DNA of 64,000 bases from Cunninghamella blakesleeana (lineage: Eukaryota; Mucoromycota; Mucoromycetes; Mucorales; Cunninghamellaceae). A program made the translations under genes and the position numbers. Positions 41,501 to 55,862 of the stretch are shown here, one piece after another; position 1 is the stretch's first letter, and each line of letters begins with the position of its first letter. The notes under the pieces were generated by a model. That model worked only from the letters and a program-made list of their open reading frames with translations, was not told the origin of the DNA and ran no database searches. Location of the stretch: contig JAFCIZ010000001.1 in NCBI GenBank assembly GCA_017871115.1, positions 7,066,001 to 7,130,000 of the forward strand, written 5' to 3'.

Positions 41501-41912
41501 CACCTTTTGCTTGAGCACAACGAGTACAAGATGGATGAGCAAAATCGCACTTCACTAAAAGGCAAAATAATACATATATATACATGTAAATAACATATGT
41601 TTGATATATAATTAGCAAAAATAAATAACTCTCTCTCTCTTTCTCTCTCTTCCTATATATAATAAAAGGAGATCTTTTTATAAATCTATTTGTGTACCTT
41701 TCTTGGATCTATTCAAAAAAATAAAAAGTAAATATGTAAATCAATACATGTAAAATGCTTTCATTTTACCTTTATTATTGTCATTAATATTATTCTATTA
41801 TTTTATTTTATATAAATTACCTGCAACGAACGCAGGCCATTGTCATTCTCATTTTTTTAGAAGCTATTGAAGATTTAGTGAGCTCCAGTTGCTGAGAATC
41901 TAAAGAAGACAT
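38573..41912 (-). CDS. Zn2Cys6 fungal transcription factor
   Basis: Nuclear DNA-binding regulator of the Gal4 class; target genes are unknown. Exons on the minus strand: 41821-41912, 41698-41708 (11 nt), 41504-41554 and 38573-41382; 987 aa. The binuclear zinc cluster is complete only after splicing: CVRCRSKKVKC then DFAHPSCTRCAQAKATC, giving C-x2-C-x6-C-x6-C-x2-C-x6-C. A short coiled coil follows (VSSLQERVHSLESTM), probably for dimerisation. The fungal_trans middle domain starts near CFLCLPDIGCC and includes PFLTNAIFAWSARHG and RRFFWALYFLETLCALHSDRP. The rest is Asn/Ser/Thr/His-rich low complexity. The first zinc-cluster exon boundary and the microexon are supported by consensus GT-AG sites and phase. 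Confidence 0.9.
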
Positions 41913-42638
41913 TGTATTAACAATTGTCTATTTGTTAAAGTTGAATATAGATCCCAGTTTTATATAAAAATAAATAAAATATATTGGTTGTGATATTTTT
42001 TTTTTTAAAGAAAGGGTAGAGTGGAAAACAAAATTAAAAAAAAGAAAAGTGATCGAAAATAAATTTAAAACCAAAAAAATTACCAACGGACTTTAAATCG
42101 CCTGCAATAATTATTTGTTAAAACTTAATCTTTTTTTATCAGCATTATTACTCTTTATGATTATAATTATTCTAAGCTCTTCAATTTTATTGAAATGACA
42201 AAATATACATCTTATTCTCGTAAATATAGTCAAATTTTTTCTCTATAAAATTTAGTAAAAATATATAGTAATGAACATAAATTGAAGCAAAAATATGTAG
42301 TGGTTATTAATAGACATTAGTCATTTTAAAAAAATTAACATTTACAATAAGTAGGCGGATTTCAAAAATCTTTACCAAAAACTTTTTTACATATTTCATT
42401 GCATTAAGTGGCTGAAACATGGGAGGATTTACATTTTTTTTTTTTAAAAAAAAAAGTTTAATTTAATAAGGCAATAATATTAATTAAATACATGATTTAT
42501 TAAATAGGTTTGGAAAAAAAAATTGTGATTTTATAACTATCTATTAATATGATTATACTTTTTTTTATTTTATTTTTATTTTCATTAAATTTATATATAT
42601 ATACTTGATAAACACGTACGCACACACTCATATATATA
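41913..42638. other. Spacer between Ctu1 3' end and Zn2Cys6 5' end
   Basis: A 726-base AT-rich spacer with the Zn2Cys6 promoter on the minus strand. It includes a T10A10-type palindrome near 42434-42454. No other feature is seen. Confidence 0.5.
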
Positions 42639-44293
42639 TTACCAAGATAAGTCTCTCTTTTCCGTTTGTTTCTTTTGGTCATCGATGATACCTGTTGGCA
42701 TTCGGGGTGGTGGGGTATGAACAAGGGAAGGGTCCTTTGGTAATATCATATCTGGTGAAGCATCGTCACGTTTAATTTCAGAGAAATGTTGTATGGTGGG
42801 TAGAGGTTGTTTCATATTTTCTGCTTCTGCCATTTGCTTACGCTAATAAAACATAATATAAAAAGTTGCATATAAATAAATAGATCATTTAATCCTTTGT
42901 ATATATGATTCAAAATTTCTAAATAGCTAATAGTAAAAAAAATAAAACACTTACCACTTTTGATTCCTTTCCAATACCTAATTGAGGTAATCCTCTATTT
43001 AATCCTTCTAATAATACACATGCTTTACAAACATCATTTGATGACATATACCCACATCTTTCGCAAGTTTTTTGCGTTGGCATTTTAACATCAGTTTTAA
43101 TTTCAAATGCTTCTCCAGAATGAATAATATCTAACCATAAAGTAAAAAAAAAAATTATATGAATGGATATAATTTTAAAAAAAAAAATATTAGAAATTAG
43201 TATTGTAATGGTTTTTAACTTTTTTTTTAAAAAAAAGAATTAAAATAAAAATATTCACCTATGATAGCACTTGGTCTAATAGCTTCTAAATCTTTTAAAA
43301 AGGTACGAGCATGCCCTCTATAAGCATTTGGAGAGTAGATGCATTCCGTTGAAAAATAATCCAATTTTTTAAAGTAGGCATACATAACAATCTCTTTTTC
43401 ATATGTGTATTTGAATGGTTTTGATCGTCGAATCATACTTTCACCTTGTGTTACGATTTCTGTACATCTGCCTAACCTAGCAATATCACCACGGAAAACT
43501 ATTTTTTTTTTTAAAAAAAAAAAGCATTTTATATAATAGATTTATTCGTTAGTCTATTATGTTATTCAAAAGTTATATATAATGTTATATTCACTTGGTA
43601 TAAAAATATAAAACAATACTTACTATTCATTAAAATAGTTTCAGCAATATCGTCTGCATTATGTCCAGTAACAATATGATCAACGCCCAACATGACAGAT
43701 CCACGATCTAATGCTTGTCTTCTAAATACACCACAATATGTGCAGTTATTTTTAAGTCCAACTTCTTTAACAATTTCATCCATCGTCCATCCATAAAGCT
43801 GATGATAAGATACAATTTTCAATGGTAATTCATATTGCTGTTGATTTCTTTTCACTGTTTCAAGAGAATCATCTCTATAACCTGTGATACCTTCATCTAC
43901 GGAGAGTAAAAATAAGTTGAGTCCATAATCGTAGCGATCATTTAAAGTTTTTAAAACGTGAGCTAATACTGTTGAATCTATATATATATATATATATATA
44001 TATAAGGAAGAAAAATATATAAATTGAGTTATAAAGATCATATTTTATTTTTATAAATGTCTATATATGTTTGTTATTTTATCTATCTATTTATCTATAT
44101 ATATAATACCTTTGCCACCACTTGCACCAATAGCCACTCTTTCATTTCTTTTAAATAATTTAGAGTCAATAATTGTATTATGAATTTCGGTTTCAAACAC
44201 ATAATAAAAACATTCTTGACAAATTTGTTGACCAGTCTTTGGACGTTTTAATACCGCTCTACTCTTATTGCATAATACACATAATTTAACCAT
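42639..44293 (-). CDS. NCS6: Cytoplasmic tRNA 2-thiolation protein 1 (Ncs6/Ctu1)
   Basis: Adds sulfur to wobble uridine 34 of Lys, Glu and Gln tRNAs, with Ncs2/Ctu2 and the Urm1 pathway, in the cytosol. Exons on the minus strand: 44110-44293, 43624-43977, 43259-43498, 42955-43130, 42639-42842; 385 aa. N-terminal zinc-binding [14 protein letters not shown] ... CQECF, then the PP-loop ATP pyrophosphatase motif [16 protein letters not shown] (split by intron 1). The core [29 protein letters not shown] and [10 protein letters not shown] follow. A second zinc ribbon near the C-terminus is [20 protein letters not shown]. All are hallmarks of Ctu1/TtuA enzymes. It shares a 225-base divergent promoter with the gene at 44519. 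Confidence 0.95.
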
Positions 44294-44518
44294 ATTATAT
44301 TTATATATATATTTAATAAAAAATTAAAGGAAGAAAAAATAAAAAAAAACAAGAGAAAAAAATCTTTAAATTTTTTATTTTTTAAAATGCCGATTGAATT
44401 TTTTTTCTTTATATTTTTTGCAATGGATTTTTTTTATATATCCTTTCCTTTTATTTTTATTTTCGATTTTTTATTTTTATATATATAATTTTTTTTTCAT
44501 AACACTCATGCCTATCCT
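44294..44518. promoter_or_regulatory. Compact bidirectional promoter, Ctu1 (-) / unknown 1095-aa gene (+)
   Basis: Only 225 bases separate the two start codons, so both genes must share this region. It is nearly all A/T tracts, and no specific motif stands out. Confidence 0.6.
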
Positions 44519-47500
44519 ATGGATCTCAAGAGTCTACTGAATCAAGGTGGTTCCGGTTTATCAACTAAAGATTTAATTGCACTTCGTGCTTGCGACAGTA
44601 GTGAAAAACTTGAAAAAATCAGTACAGCTGTATTTGAATACCCTTCCAATATTATTGATTCATATCGATTTTTTGATGTTTTTATACAACTTATTTTATC
44701 TATTCATGATGCTGATGCTATCTTTGGATTAGAATATACCAATAGCGTGATAACTACAGCTTTGAAATCTTGTATTAATGGATTGTTAAAGTTACATGGT
44801 TTTAATTGGCTACTGGAATATCCTCGTCACTTTTCTTCTCTTACGTGGAGTACTTTACAAGCTAAAATGAACCGTTCCTTACTTATTCATCTCTATGGAC
44901 TTACCTTGGGGCTTAAAAAACAGGATACTGTGCCTACTATTAAATGGGGTAAAGCAATGCTTCAATTTTTACGTGCAGGCGTTGCTCCCTTGTCTTGTCA
45001 TATATGGTTAAATTTTTGTTACCTCGATCAACAACAGCAACAAACTGTCACGCCTGCAGATGGAAAAACAACCAACAAAAACGTTCTTAAAGACCTCTTT
45101 CTTATAAGTAATTATCATAAGCAGAATGAATTAGTGGATATATTACGTGTATTACATAAAGGAAACACGACTGACCTTGTTAACAACTTTGAAAATCATC
45201 TTGGATCTGCTTTATTAAGAGATTCTTTTACTCACGATGAAATGATATTAGCTATGATGTCTTTTGAAATATGTGTGAAAACCAAACCAGTATTATACTC
45301 TGAAGCAGCTCAAGCGCTATATACATTTCATCATCAAAAGTTTATAAATGAAAAAGGTAAATCAAATATTTTATTTTTTCAATTCTATTTTTTTTTAGAA
45401 AATAATAATAATAATTATAATAATGTGGATGTAATAAACCCATCAAATATGCATGTTTTTTATTATTATTATTGTTAAAGATGTTCCTAAAATAATCCAA
45501 CCTAACCATGCTAATCCACTATCACCCAAAAGTTTACTTCGCGATGTATCCAGCGATTTTCCCAGTCGATCTAAAGAAGTTGAAAAAGGAATACAATTGT
45601 GGCTACAGCAAATTGCAAAATTATCACCTTCTGATTTTGATATGTATTTAAAAGAATTAATATTAAACAACTATCCTTCCGAGAAAAAACGTATTTTAGA
45701 CATGGTTATTGTGGAATGGGCTATCTTTGATCCTTTTGGTTGTCATATGGAAATAATTATGGAAGCAATGGTTCAGTTAATCCAATCTTCCAACTATATC
45801 AAACGATCTGCACCTTACTATGCTTGGATCCAATCATTTAATTTATCTAATGGAGAAGAAGAAGACTATACAACAAAGTCAATTGGGTATAATATCAAAA
45901 CGGGTGCTGAGATTAATATATCGCGATTCAATTCAAAGCATGATTTGGCAAAAGTAAATGGATTAGAAAAAATTTTACAGAGTCTCACACATGTCTCCTC
46001 CTCATCTTCTTCTGGTATAAAATCATGGATTGAAGATTGTTTACGTGTGTCTTCTTCTGATATTATTGAGAAACATATCGTTTGGCTAACGCAGCAGTTA
46101 AATGAAGAAATTGAAAACATATCCAATCATCATCATCCTAGTAATAGCAACACACCATTTATGTCTCATTTACAAGTCGCCTTGATGAATCCACGCGTTA
46201 CCTCTTTTGCTCCTTTTATTGTTCCTACTTTATTATATAATGCATCTGATCAACTGTTAGCTTGGTTAGTAAGAAGGAAGACTGATAAAGTGACTACAAC
46301 AGCATCAGGTGCAGGTAAAATATTAATAGAATACTTTAGTGAAGGCAATCAACTATCAAGCAAGATATTAATTACTGACTTATTAAGAAGCAGATCAAAG
46401 GAATATATTGATTATTTGATGGGCTATCTACGTGAAAACATGCAATCTACCAATCCTGTTGCTAAAAACTCAAGATTATGGTTTAGCCATCATTTCTTAA
46501 TGCCATTACTATTAGAGGCTGGGAATGACTTAATAATAAAAAAGGAGCAACAAGATCAAGAGCAAGAAAAAGAAAATAAGAATGTATCTCTTCTCTGCTA
46601 TCAACAATTTTTAAATTCACCAGATGACTTTGATTGGTTTTTTAGAACACCTTGCACGAATGATATGAATACAACTTTAGTAGCAAACAAACTTACATGG
46701 ATTGGAAATTATCATTTGATTTTACCCATACGTCATATTGGTTTAGAATTCTTATTACAATGTATGGTACAACTAGAAACATCTAAACAACAACAACTAG
46801 TGGATATATGGAAAAATTTATGGATACCAAATCAAATCTCCTTGAATGAAGATAATAATAATAAAAATAATAATAATAATGCGGCTAATCAATCTTCAGA
46901 ATCAATTGGTACAAATATTTGTGGTGAAAATGGTTATGGTGAGAAATATAAACGGTGTTTTAATGTTCCTATCGATTGGGTATTACAGTGTATTGGACTT
47001 TATGATCAAGCACCAGCCATAGTAAAACAGATGATGGAATTATTTATCTCTATTGGTATTAGATCAAGAATACAGCAAAATGAAATTGTAGTGGATACAA
47101 TCGGCAAAGCAGAAACATTTACCCAACAAATCATGGATTTACTTTTACTCTCTGACGCACCTGAGGTAGATGGGTTATTTGATCTGTACTTACGGTTATG
47201 TCAAGATATGGAAGCGACACGTCAACTAGATGAAGATGATATGATTCGATCAATTGCAAGCATTTTAATATCTTTAACTGAGGAATTAAAACTACGAAAT
47301 AGAACCAATACTGAAGGAACTGCAGCTATGGACATTGATGACCATGACCATTCGAAGCGTAATGATAAGGAAAAAATAGAAGATGATGATGACAACAATA
47401 GTAACCATAATAAAGGAAATACAACAGATACGGATAATGAAAATATTAAACACTTAAATACAGCCATCATTAAAACAAAACGAAAATTAAGAAGACATCG

Positions 47501-47930
47501 ACGCATGGAGAAATATCAGCGGCGACAAAATAAACGGTTCAATAATAATAGTAACAATTATTATAATAATAATGATGGATACAAAAAAAAGCAAAAGAAA
47601 TTACAACAGCTCTTAAAGCATAAAAAAGATGAACAAATACAAGTTATCAATGGCTTGTTTATTTTAATCCAACGTGTTCTCAATTTTTTACTAGCCATCT
47701 TATCAGGATCAGATGAAAATAGTTTATGTCCAGTAGCAAGACAAAGGGTTAGAAATAATTTAATTCATTATTTTACTTTGTATGAACCTTTAGCAAATTT
47801 GAAACGAATGGATATATTGACGACAGCTATGCAAGATGATTTACAATTAATTATTGATGTATGTCTGGAACTTTTATCTAAAAGTGATAGTAAACTATAC
47901 AACATAATAAAAAATATATTTACATCATAA
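44519..47930 (+). CDS. Large helical protein of unknown family
   Basis: Exons 44519-45356 and 45481-47930; 1095 aa. I do not recognise the family. The sequence is a run of amphipathic helices with few charged turns (for example CINGLLKLHGFNWLLEYP, ILDMVIVEWAIFDPFG and LLAWLVRRKTDK). This resembles a helical solenoid (ARM/HEAT-like) scaffold of a large complex. A low-complexity Asp/Asn-rich and strongly basic insert lies near residues 910-990 (KTKRKLRRHRRMEKYQRR), possibly a nuclear signal. A final helical segment (INGLFILIQRVLNFLLAIL) follows. No signal peptide or catalytic motif is seen. The ATG at 44519 is the first in frame; an ATG at 44508 is in another frame. A nuclear complex subunit is a guess. 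Confidence 0.75.
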
Positions 47931-48103
47931 TTTTTTCATGCATATTTTTTTTTGTAAAAAAATAGCGGAATTCATTTTAGAGTGGCTTAAAATAAAAAGT
48001 GGGCAATCTTATTTTTTTTTGTTCTTCTCTTTTTCTTTTCATTTTTTTTTTTTTTTTTTTACAAATACTTGTATTAAAATAGAAATATATATATTTATTC
48101 ATA

Positions 48104-49133
48104 ATGGGAAGTCATGATAAAAAACGTAAAGAAAGTAAGAGTGGAGACATAGACGGTCAAAAAAAAAAACATAGAAAATTATCAGCAAATGAAATAAGTA
48201 AACGCCGAGCCTCTTCAATAGCACCAGTAGGCGGTTCTTCTTTTTCTGAAGTGGTTGTCAAATTATATATTCACCTTGCACCTATCTGGGCTGGGAAAAC
48301 TATGGATGGTATTAATGATCAATTAAACGCCTTTTTAATGAAGTAAGTTTATTATAAATTTATTTATTCATTTTATGAAGTTACATATGTATTATGTATA
48401 TACTTATATGGCTTTCTTATTTTTTGTTTTCATTACTTATTGATATCAATAATACTATTATGATATAATAGGCATATTCCTCAATTGGATGGTATCGTAT
48501 TAGCTCATTCTGATGTTGAGTTGTTGTCTGAAAAAGGCAAAGTATTATACGATTCACCTTATTGTCATTTCTTTATTCAAGTAAAATTTTTAATTTGGCG
48601 ACCAAAGAAAGGATCTAAAATTGGTAATTATGCTTTTTTTTTTTTTAAAAAAAAAAGATAAATTATCAAGTTAAAAAAGAAAACAGCACTTATATTAATT
48701 GTTATATGTATATATGAAATTAGTGGGTCGTATCAATTTGCAATCACAAGATCATATTGGTCTTTTGATCTTTGGTACATTTAATGCTTCTATCCCTAAA
48801 TCACGTATTTCAGATGAAAAGTATGTATGGCGCGCTTCAGAAGAAGAAACTTCAACAACAGAAGATAATGAATCAGCTGAGCAAACTTTTGATGATGATG
48901 AAAAAAATCAACAAGGTGAATGGGTTATAAAGGATACTGGTTTAAGCATTGGCGGTGATGATGGTAGTTTAGAATTCAATGTTGTAGAGTAAGTAACCCA
49001 TTATACATATATACATATCAAAAAAGTATTATTTTGAAGAGCATTATATTAATTATTATCATTATTATTATTATTAACTTATAGTGTTATTGAAGCCAAT
49101 GATATTCTTACTGTAACTGGTTCTGTATTATAA
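48104..49133 (+). CDS. RPA43: RNA polymerase I subunit Rpa43
   Basis: Part of the Rpa14-Rpa43 stalk of RNA polymerase I, which contacts Rrn3 for rRNA gene initiation in the nucleolus. Exons 48104-48342, 48472-48623, 48724-48988 and 49085-49133; 234 aa. A basic N-terminal tail (about residues 1-45) precedes the Rpb7-N-like tip (VVVKLYIHLAPIWAGKTMDG, then LNAFLMKHIPQLDGIVLAH). The OB-fold begins at CHFFIQVKFLIWRPKKGSKI, with GRINLQSQDHIGLLIFGTFN, which is the family signature. An acidic loop (EEETSTTEDNESAEQTFDDD) interrupts the OB-fold before the last strands (DVIEANDILTVTGSVL). The gene ends 669 bases before the converging secreted-protein gene. Confidence 0.92.
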
Positions 49134-49671
49134 TTAATTTTCTTTTATCATATATTATTATTATTATTATTATTTAACTTCATTTTTTTGTTTTTTTACC
49201 CTCATGATCGTCATTATCTTTAATCTTACCATTTCTTTTTTTACACTTATAGAAAATGTTAAAAAGAAATAAAAAACCAACCAAAATTGGACTTTGTATT
49301 TACACTAGTTGAGTATTATATATTATTGAGAAAAAGATTACTTTTTAATTCGAATATATTTGTGAAACTTTTTTAATAAGGTATATTTAGGCTACATTTT
49401 TTATTAAATTATTATAAAATAATAAAAAATTAAAATGCATATGTAATATCACAAAACTTGCACAACAAATACAATTATTTTTTCTTGCTAGTATAAAAAA
49501 CCATGAAAAAAAGAATTGGCAGGTATAATTTTTTTTTCCTCTAGTTTCTTTATATTATATAAGAGTATTTTAATATAAATAGATATTTTTACATATTTTT
49601 AGACGAGGAATGCTACCAGTGATGAGAAAAATTAGTGTGTGTTATCCCAAAACGTGATGTCCATAACCCAA

Positions 49672-49702
<31 letters not shown>

Positions 49703-49802
49703 CATTTTTTAAGGTCAATTTTCATATTTAAAAATTATTATAGTTTTAATAGGTTTATTTTTAAAATAATTTATTAAATGTAATATTAATAAGTATCAAT
49801 TT
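49134..49802. other. Convergent spacer, Rpa43 / secreted protein 3' ends
   Basis: A 669-base spacer. A short, less AT-biased stretch (about 49600-49667) runs into about 30 consecutive A's (about 49668-49697), which could be an old retroposed poly(A) tail or simply slippage. No ORF is seen. Confidence 0.4.
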
Positions 49803-50042
49803 TTAAAAACATTCGCAATCAACACAACCAAAGGCTTTACACAATTTTGGAGCTTGGGTACATGCTTGGTATTTGGTAACACTATAACAGGAATGGCCAT
49901 TTAATTTTCCATCTAAAGCTTTACAAACGCTTCCAGTATGGGAATAGTAGTTTAAACAACCAGCACAGGAAAATGACCAAGCGCTAACATTTAAAATAGC
50001 AAGAGTGATTAAAAGGAAGATACAGGCAATATTTTTCATCAT
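49803..50042 (-). CDS. Small secreted cysteine-rich protein
   Basis: Intronless 79-aa ORF. The N-terminus (MMKNIACIFLLITLAILNVSA) is a clear signal peptide with cleavage likely after SA. The mature part of about 58 aa has nine cysteines spaced C-x2-C-x10-C-x11-C-x8-C-x6-C-x4-C-x2-C-x-C and ends CECF. I recognise no family. The odd cysteine count allows four internal disulfides plus one free or intermolecular bond. A role outside the cell (wall, interaction or defence) is inferred only from secretion and cysteine content. Two tandem ATG codons start the frame; the first is annotated. Composition is less AT-rich than the flanking DNA, which supports real coding. Confidence 0.75.
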   Translation of the reverse strand: MMKNIACIFLLITLAILNVSAWSFSCAGCLNYYSHTGSVCKALDGKLNGHSCYSVTKYQACTQAPKLCKAFGCVDCECF

Positions 50043-50713
50043 GGCGTTATAGGTTATATTTTTTAATAAAAAAAAGTGAGAGAAAAATAAATAAAAAATA
50101 CTTCAAGATCAAATTCTTATATAGACTAAGACTTGTTGTACCAAAATTTTAATGGTTGTTGAACCAAAAAAGACTTTCGTTCTAAAAAAGGCTAGCTTTC
50201 CAGAGAAGCAGAGGCGAAGTTAAGAAGTACTTCTGTTTTTTTTTTTTGAAAATGAGGCTATGTCAAATTCTAGAATTTAAATCACAATATAATTAATATC
50301 ATTACATAAGTAAGATGAATCTTGGTTCAACAATAATTTAATGAATTTTTTTTTGAAAACTTAAATTTTTTTCGAACGCGCAATATTTTTCTTACAATTC
50401 GATTTATATTTATTCAATTACGTAAAAAAAAAAGACTTTTAAATATGAATTAAAATGGAAGTATGAAGATTAAGTTAAAAAAAGGCTACATATTAAAGTT
50501 GATGATCGAATCTTTCTAATTATTCAAAAAAAATTAACTTGCTCAAATTTAAGTGGAAACTATTAAAATTTAGGCGGAGGTTATTTGGAAGCCTACTCGA
50601 GTTTAATTCTTATATGTTCCTCTTTCAATTACTTATTTTTTCTTCCCTTTTTTTATATTATTATATTTTTTTGATACGCTTTATATTTTAACATTATTTA
50701 TTATTGTAGACAT
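50043..50713. promoter_or_regulatory. Divergent spacer, secreted protein (-) / coiled-coil protein (+)
   Basis: A 671-base divergent spacer. It is A/T rich with a few GC-richer patches (for example 50185-50220). A splice-acceptor-like TGTAG sits just before the ATG at 50714, so a 5' UTR intron is possible. No other feature is seen. Confidence 0.4.
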
Positions 50714-51201
50714 ATGTCAGCCACTAAAGAAGATTCATTTTCACTTCCAACTTTAGATTACAACACTGTTATTAATAATATTACACAGGCCGATGGAAAT
50801 GAGATAATAGAACATATAGATGACTTTTTAGAAAGGGAAAATATTAATTTGCCTTTTCAAAAAGGTAGTATTTTTTTATTGAACTGATTAATTTTTTATA
50901 ATTAATATTATTCTTTGATATATAAAACTAAATCAAATATATAAATTTATTTTTTATTTTATTGTATCTAGTAAATAAAGAAACAGAAACAATGGATCTT
51001 GACACCTTAATGAGCCATCTACAAGCGGATACACAAGTAATACAACAAACTCGACAACTTGTACAATCGTATATGAATAATGTAAATAATATTGCGGGTT
51101 TAGAAAATAAAACATTTGAAGCTTTAAAAAATGTAGAGCATGCTCAACGCTCGGTTGAAAATACTTTGCAGGATATTCAAGATCATCAAAATATGTTATA
51201 A
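50714..51201 (+). CDS. Small coiled-coil protein of unknown function
   Basis: Exons 50714-50864 and 50972-51201; 126 aa. The acidic N-terminal 50 residues (SATKEDSFSLPTLDYNTVIN) precede a nearly continuous helix from about residue 55 to the end. That helix is rich in Gln, Asn, Leu and Val with heptad-like spacing (LMSHLQADTQVIQQTRQLVQ, then FEALKNVEHAQRSVENTLQD). There is no signal peptide or membrane segment. The size and layout resemble small subunits of helical complexes (BORC/BLOC, kinetochore or Mediator-type), but I cannot assign one. It is a real gene judging by codon phase across the intron and its position, 266 bases ahead of the helicase gene. Confidence 0.7.
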
Positions 51202-51467
51202 ATTAATTTATTTAGATATTTAGATATTTAGATACTTAATTTATTTTTTTTAAAAAGAAAGATAATAATGATAATAATGGTACTGATTCACTGCCAATTT
51301 TATATCTTTTTATATTTATCCTATTGTATATATTTTTTATTAAATAAATTTTTTTAAAGCAAAAAAAAAAATTGTGCTGCGGGAGTTTAAAAGTTAGACT
51401 GAAAAAAGGCAGAATTTATTTTTTCCATATATTTCCTTTTCTTTCCTGTAAATTGTCTGGACAAAAT

Positions 51468-54280
<2,813 letters not shown>

Positions 54281-54716
54281 TTTTATTCCGAGCGTAAACT
54301 CTTATAAGTTTTTACTTTTTCTTATTTTTTAAAAATACTAGTGAAACAAAAATAAGCTGATTTTAAACGATAAAAAAAAGTTTATTAATATTTGGATATT
54401 TATATCGTATATATATTAAAAAATGAAATAAATAATTACTATCTATACTATGTTTGAAATAAATCAAATATAAAATTCATAACTTTTTCTCTTATGTACA
54501 TGAACATTAAAAAAAAAAAAAAAAGAATATTATTGAAATTTTTTAAAAAAAATCTTTTTATTTTTTATTCTGCAATCGTAACCATTTTTTTAAAAAAATT
54601 CCATTTATCTCAATTATATAAAATACAATCTTGCTTCAATTTTTTACAAGTTGATAGCTGAATAATAGCTACAATTTATATGAGTCATCCTTTTCTGAAG
54701 GCTTTTTTTTAGTGAT

Positions 54717-54835
54717 CTTTTAATGGTCTAACGGCCATTTAGTCGAGTTTTACCCCTCTTCATCTCAAATCAAAGAATGGGAGCCCGCGGGACAACTCTA
54801 CCGTTGATTGCAAACCTTGCAAGAATACATAAATT
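54717..54835. ncRNA. GC-rich island with Pol III A-box-like motifs; possible ncRNA or tRNA-derived relic
   Basis: This stretch is markedly richer in G and C than its surroundings. The plus strand has TGGTCTAACGG, a good tRNA-type A box. About 80 bases later GATTGCAAACC partly matches a B box. The minus strand also has a D-arm-like CAACGGTAGAG. A CCCGCGGG palindrome lies between them. I could not close acceptor and T arms, so it is not a functional tRNA by inspection. It could be a tRNA-derived repeat or an unrelated small RNA. Confidence 0.25.
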
Positions 54836-54894
54836 ATCAATAAAAAGTGCTTCTAAAAAAAATAAACCTAAATAAAAATATATTATGAAATAAA

Positions 54895-55690
54895 ATAAAA
54901 TGATAAAATATAAAAATAATAGTACGGAAATGGAGTAACTTAAAAAAAATAATAATAAAGAACAAAAGTAGAAAAGAGTATAAAAGAAGCACAAAGACAT
55001 AAAAGAAAAAAAAAAAAAGAAGAATAAGAATATAAATGCTTTAACCATTGTTTATAAAATTAACTACTTGTATGAATATGAAATAATATGTATTACATTC
55101 TCATATAGTTTTACTTATCAGGAAAGCTAGTACCAAGAGAATAGGATTAATAGAATTTATATATATTATAATAATTAAAGTTAGAAAAAGAAAAAGAGAC
55201 CAAAAAGAAGAGAGAGAAATAGATATTTTTTAAGTAAAAAATGACTTCATAAATAAAGGTCAGTTAAAGGGTGAATGATATTAAAATGTTATAGAAAAAT
55301 AGTAGAGGTATCATATATAAAATTATTTAGTGTATAATTTTATTTTTGGTCAATTTAAACCAAAAAAAATATATTATATTAGAGATATTTGAATAAAAAA
55401 TAAAAAGAAAGATATATATATATATATATAATAAAAGATATTGGTAGAATTATCTTTCCAAAATAAAAATGAAATACATTGATTGCATAAATCATTCATA
55501 TTAGCCCAGACGAGAAAAAGGGGAAAGCTGGATTTTTTAATTTCCGTCAAAAAGGCTGTGGCAACTCTCTTTTTTACCATCTAGTATTTTGTACATGATT
55601 ATTATAAAAAAACTTATTTTAATATAAAGGCTACTAAATATTGATTATGAACAATGGAAATATATTAATAAAAATATTTTTTTTTATATA
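54895..55690 (-). repeat. Left arm of long inverted repeat flanking eIF2-gamma
   Basis: The reverse complement matches 58290-58820. The inner 230 bases (about 55460-55690) differ at only three or four sites; the outer part (about 54895-55160) matches with more changes. The left arm has about 250 extra bases (about 55165-55415) that the right arm lacks. Both arms carry the same short ORF starting MVKKRVATAFLT (left copy 55374-55580). Confidence 0.9.
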
Positions 55691-55862
55691 ATAAAAAAGA
55701 GAGAGTGAGAGAGAGTGAGCAGAAGAAATTTACAATAGGTGACTGTGAATATTATATTTTTTTTTTGCAAAAAAAAAAAATACAAACTCAACTTTTTTTT
55801 CTCTCTCTCTCCTCTTTCTTTTTTTTAGTTTATTATTTTCTTAAAAAAGAGACTTCCAATAG

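Noticed and set aside
54717..54835. Functional tRNA gene
   Set aside because: A-box-like motifs exist, but acceptor and T-arm pairing cannot be closed, no normal anticodon stem forms and no T-run terminator follows on either strand.
54770..55048. 92-codon Phe-rich ORF on the minus strand in the left repeat arm
   Set aside because: It is a translation of T-rich repeat sequence. The frame is not kept in the right arm because of indels.
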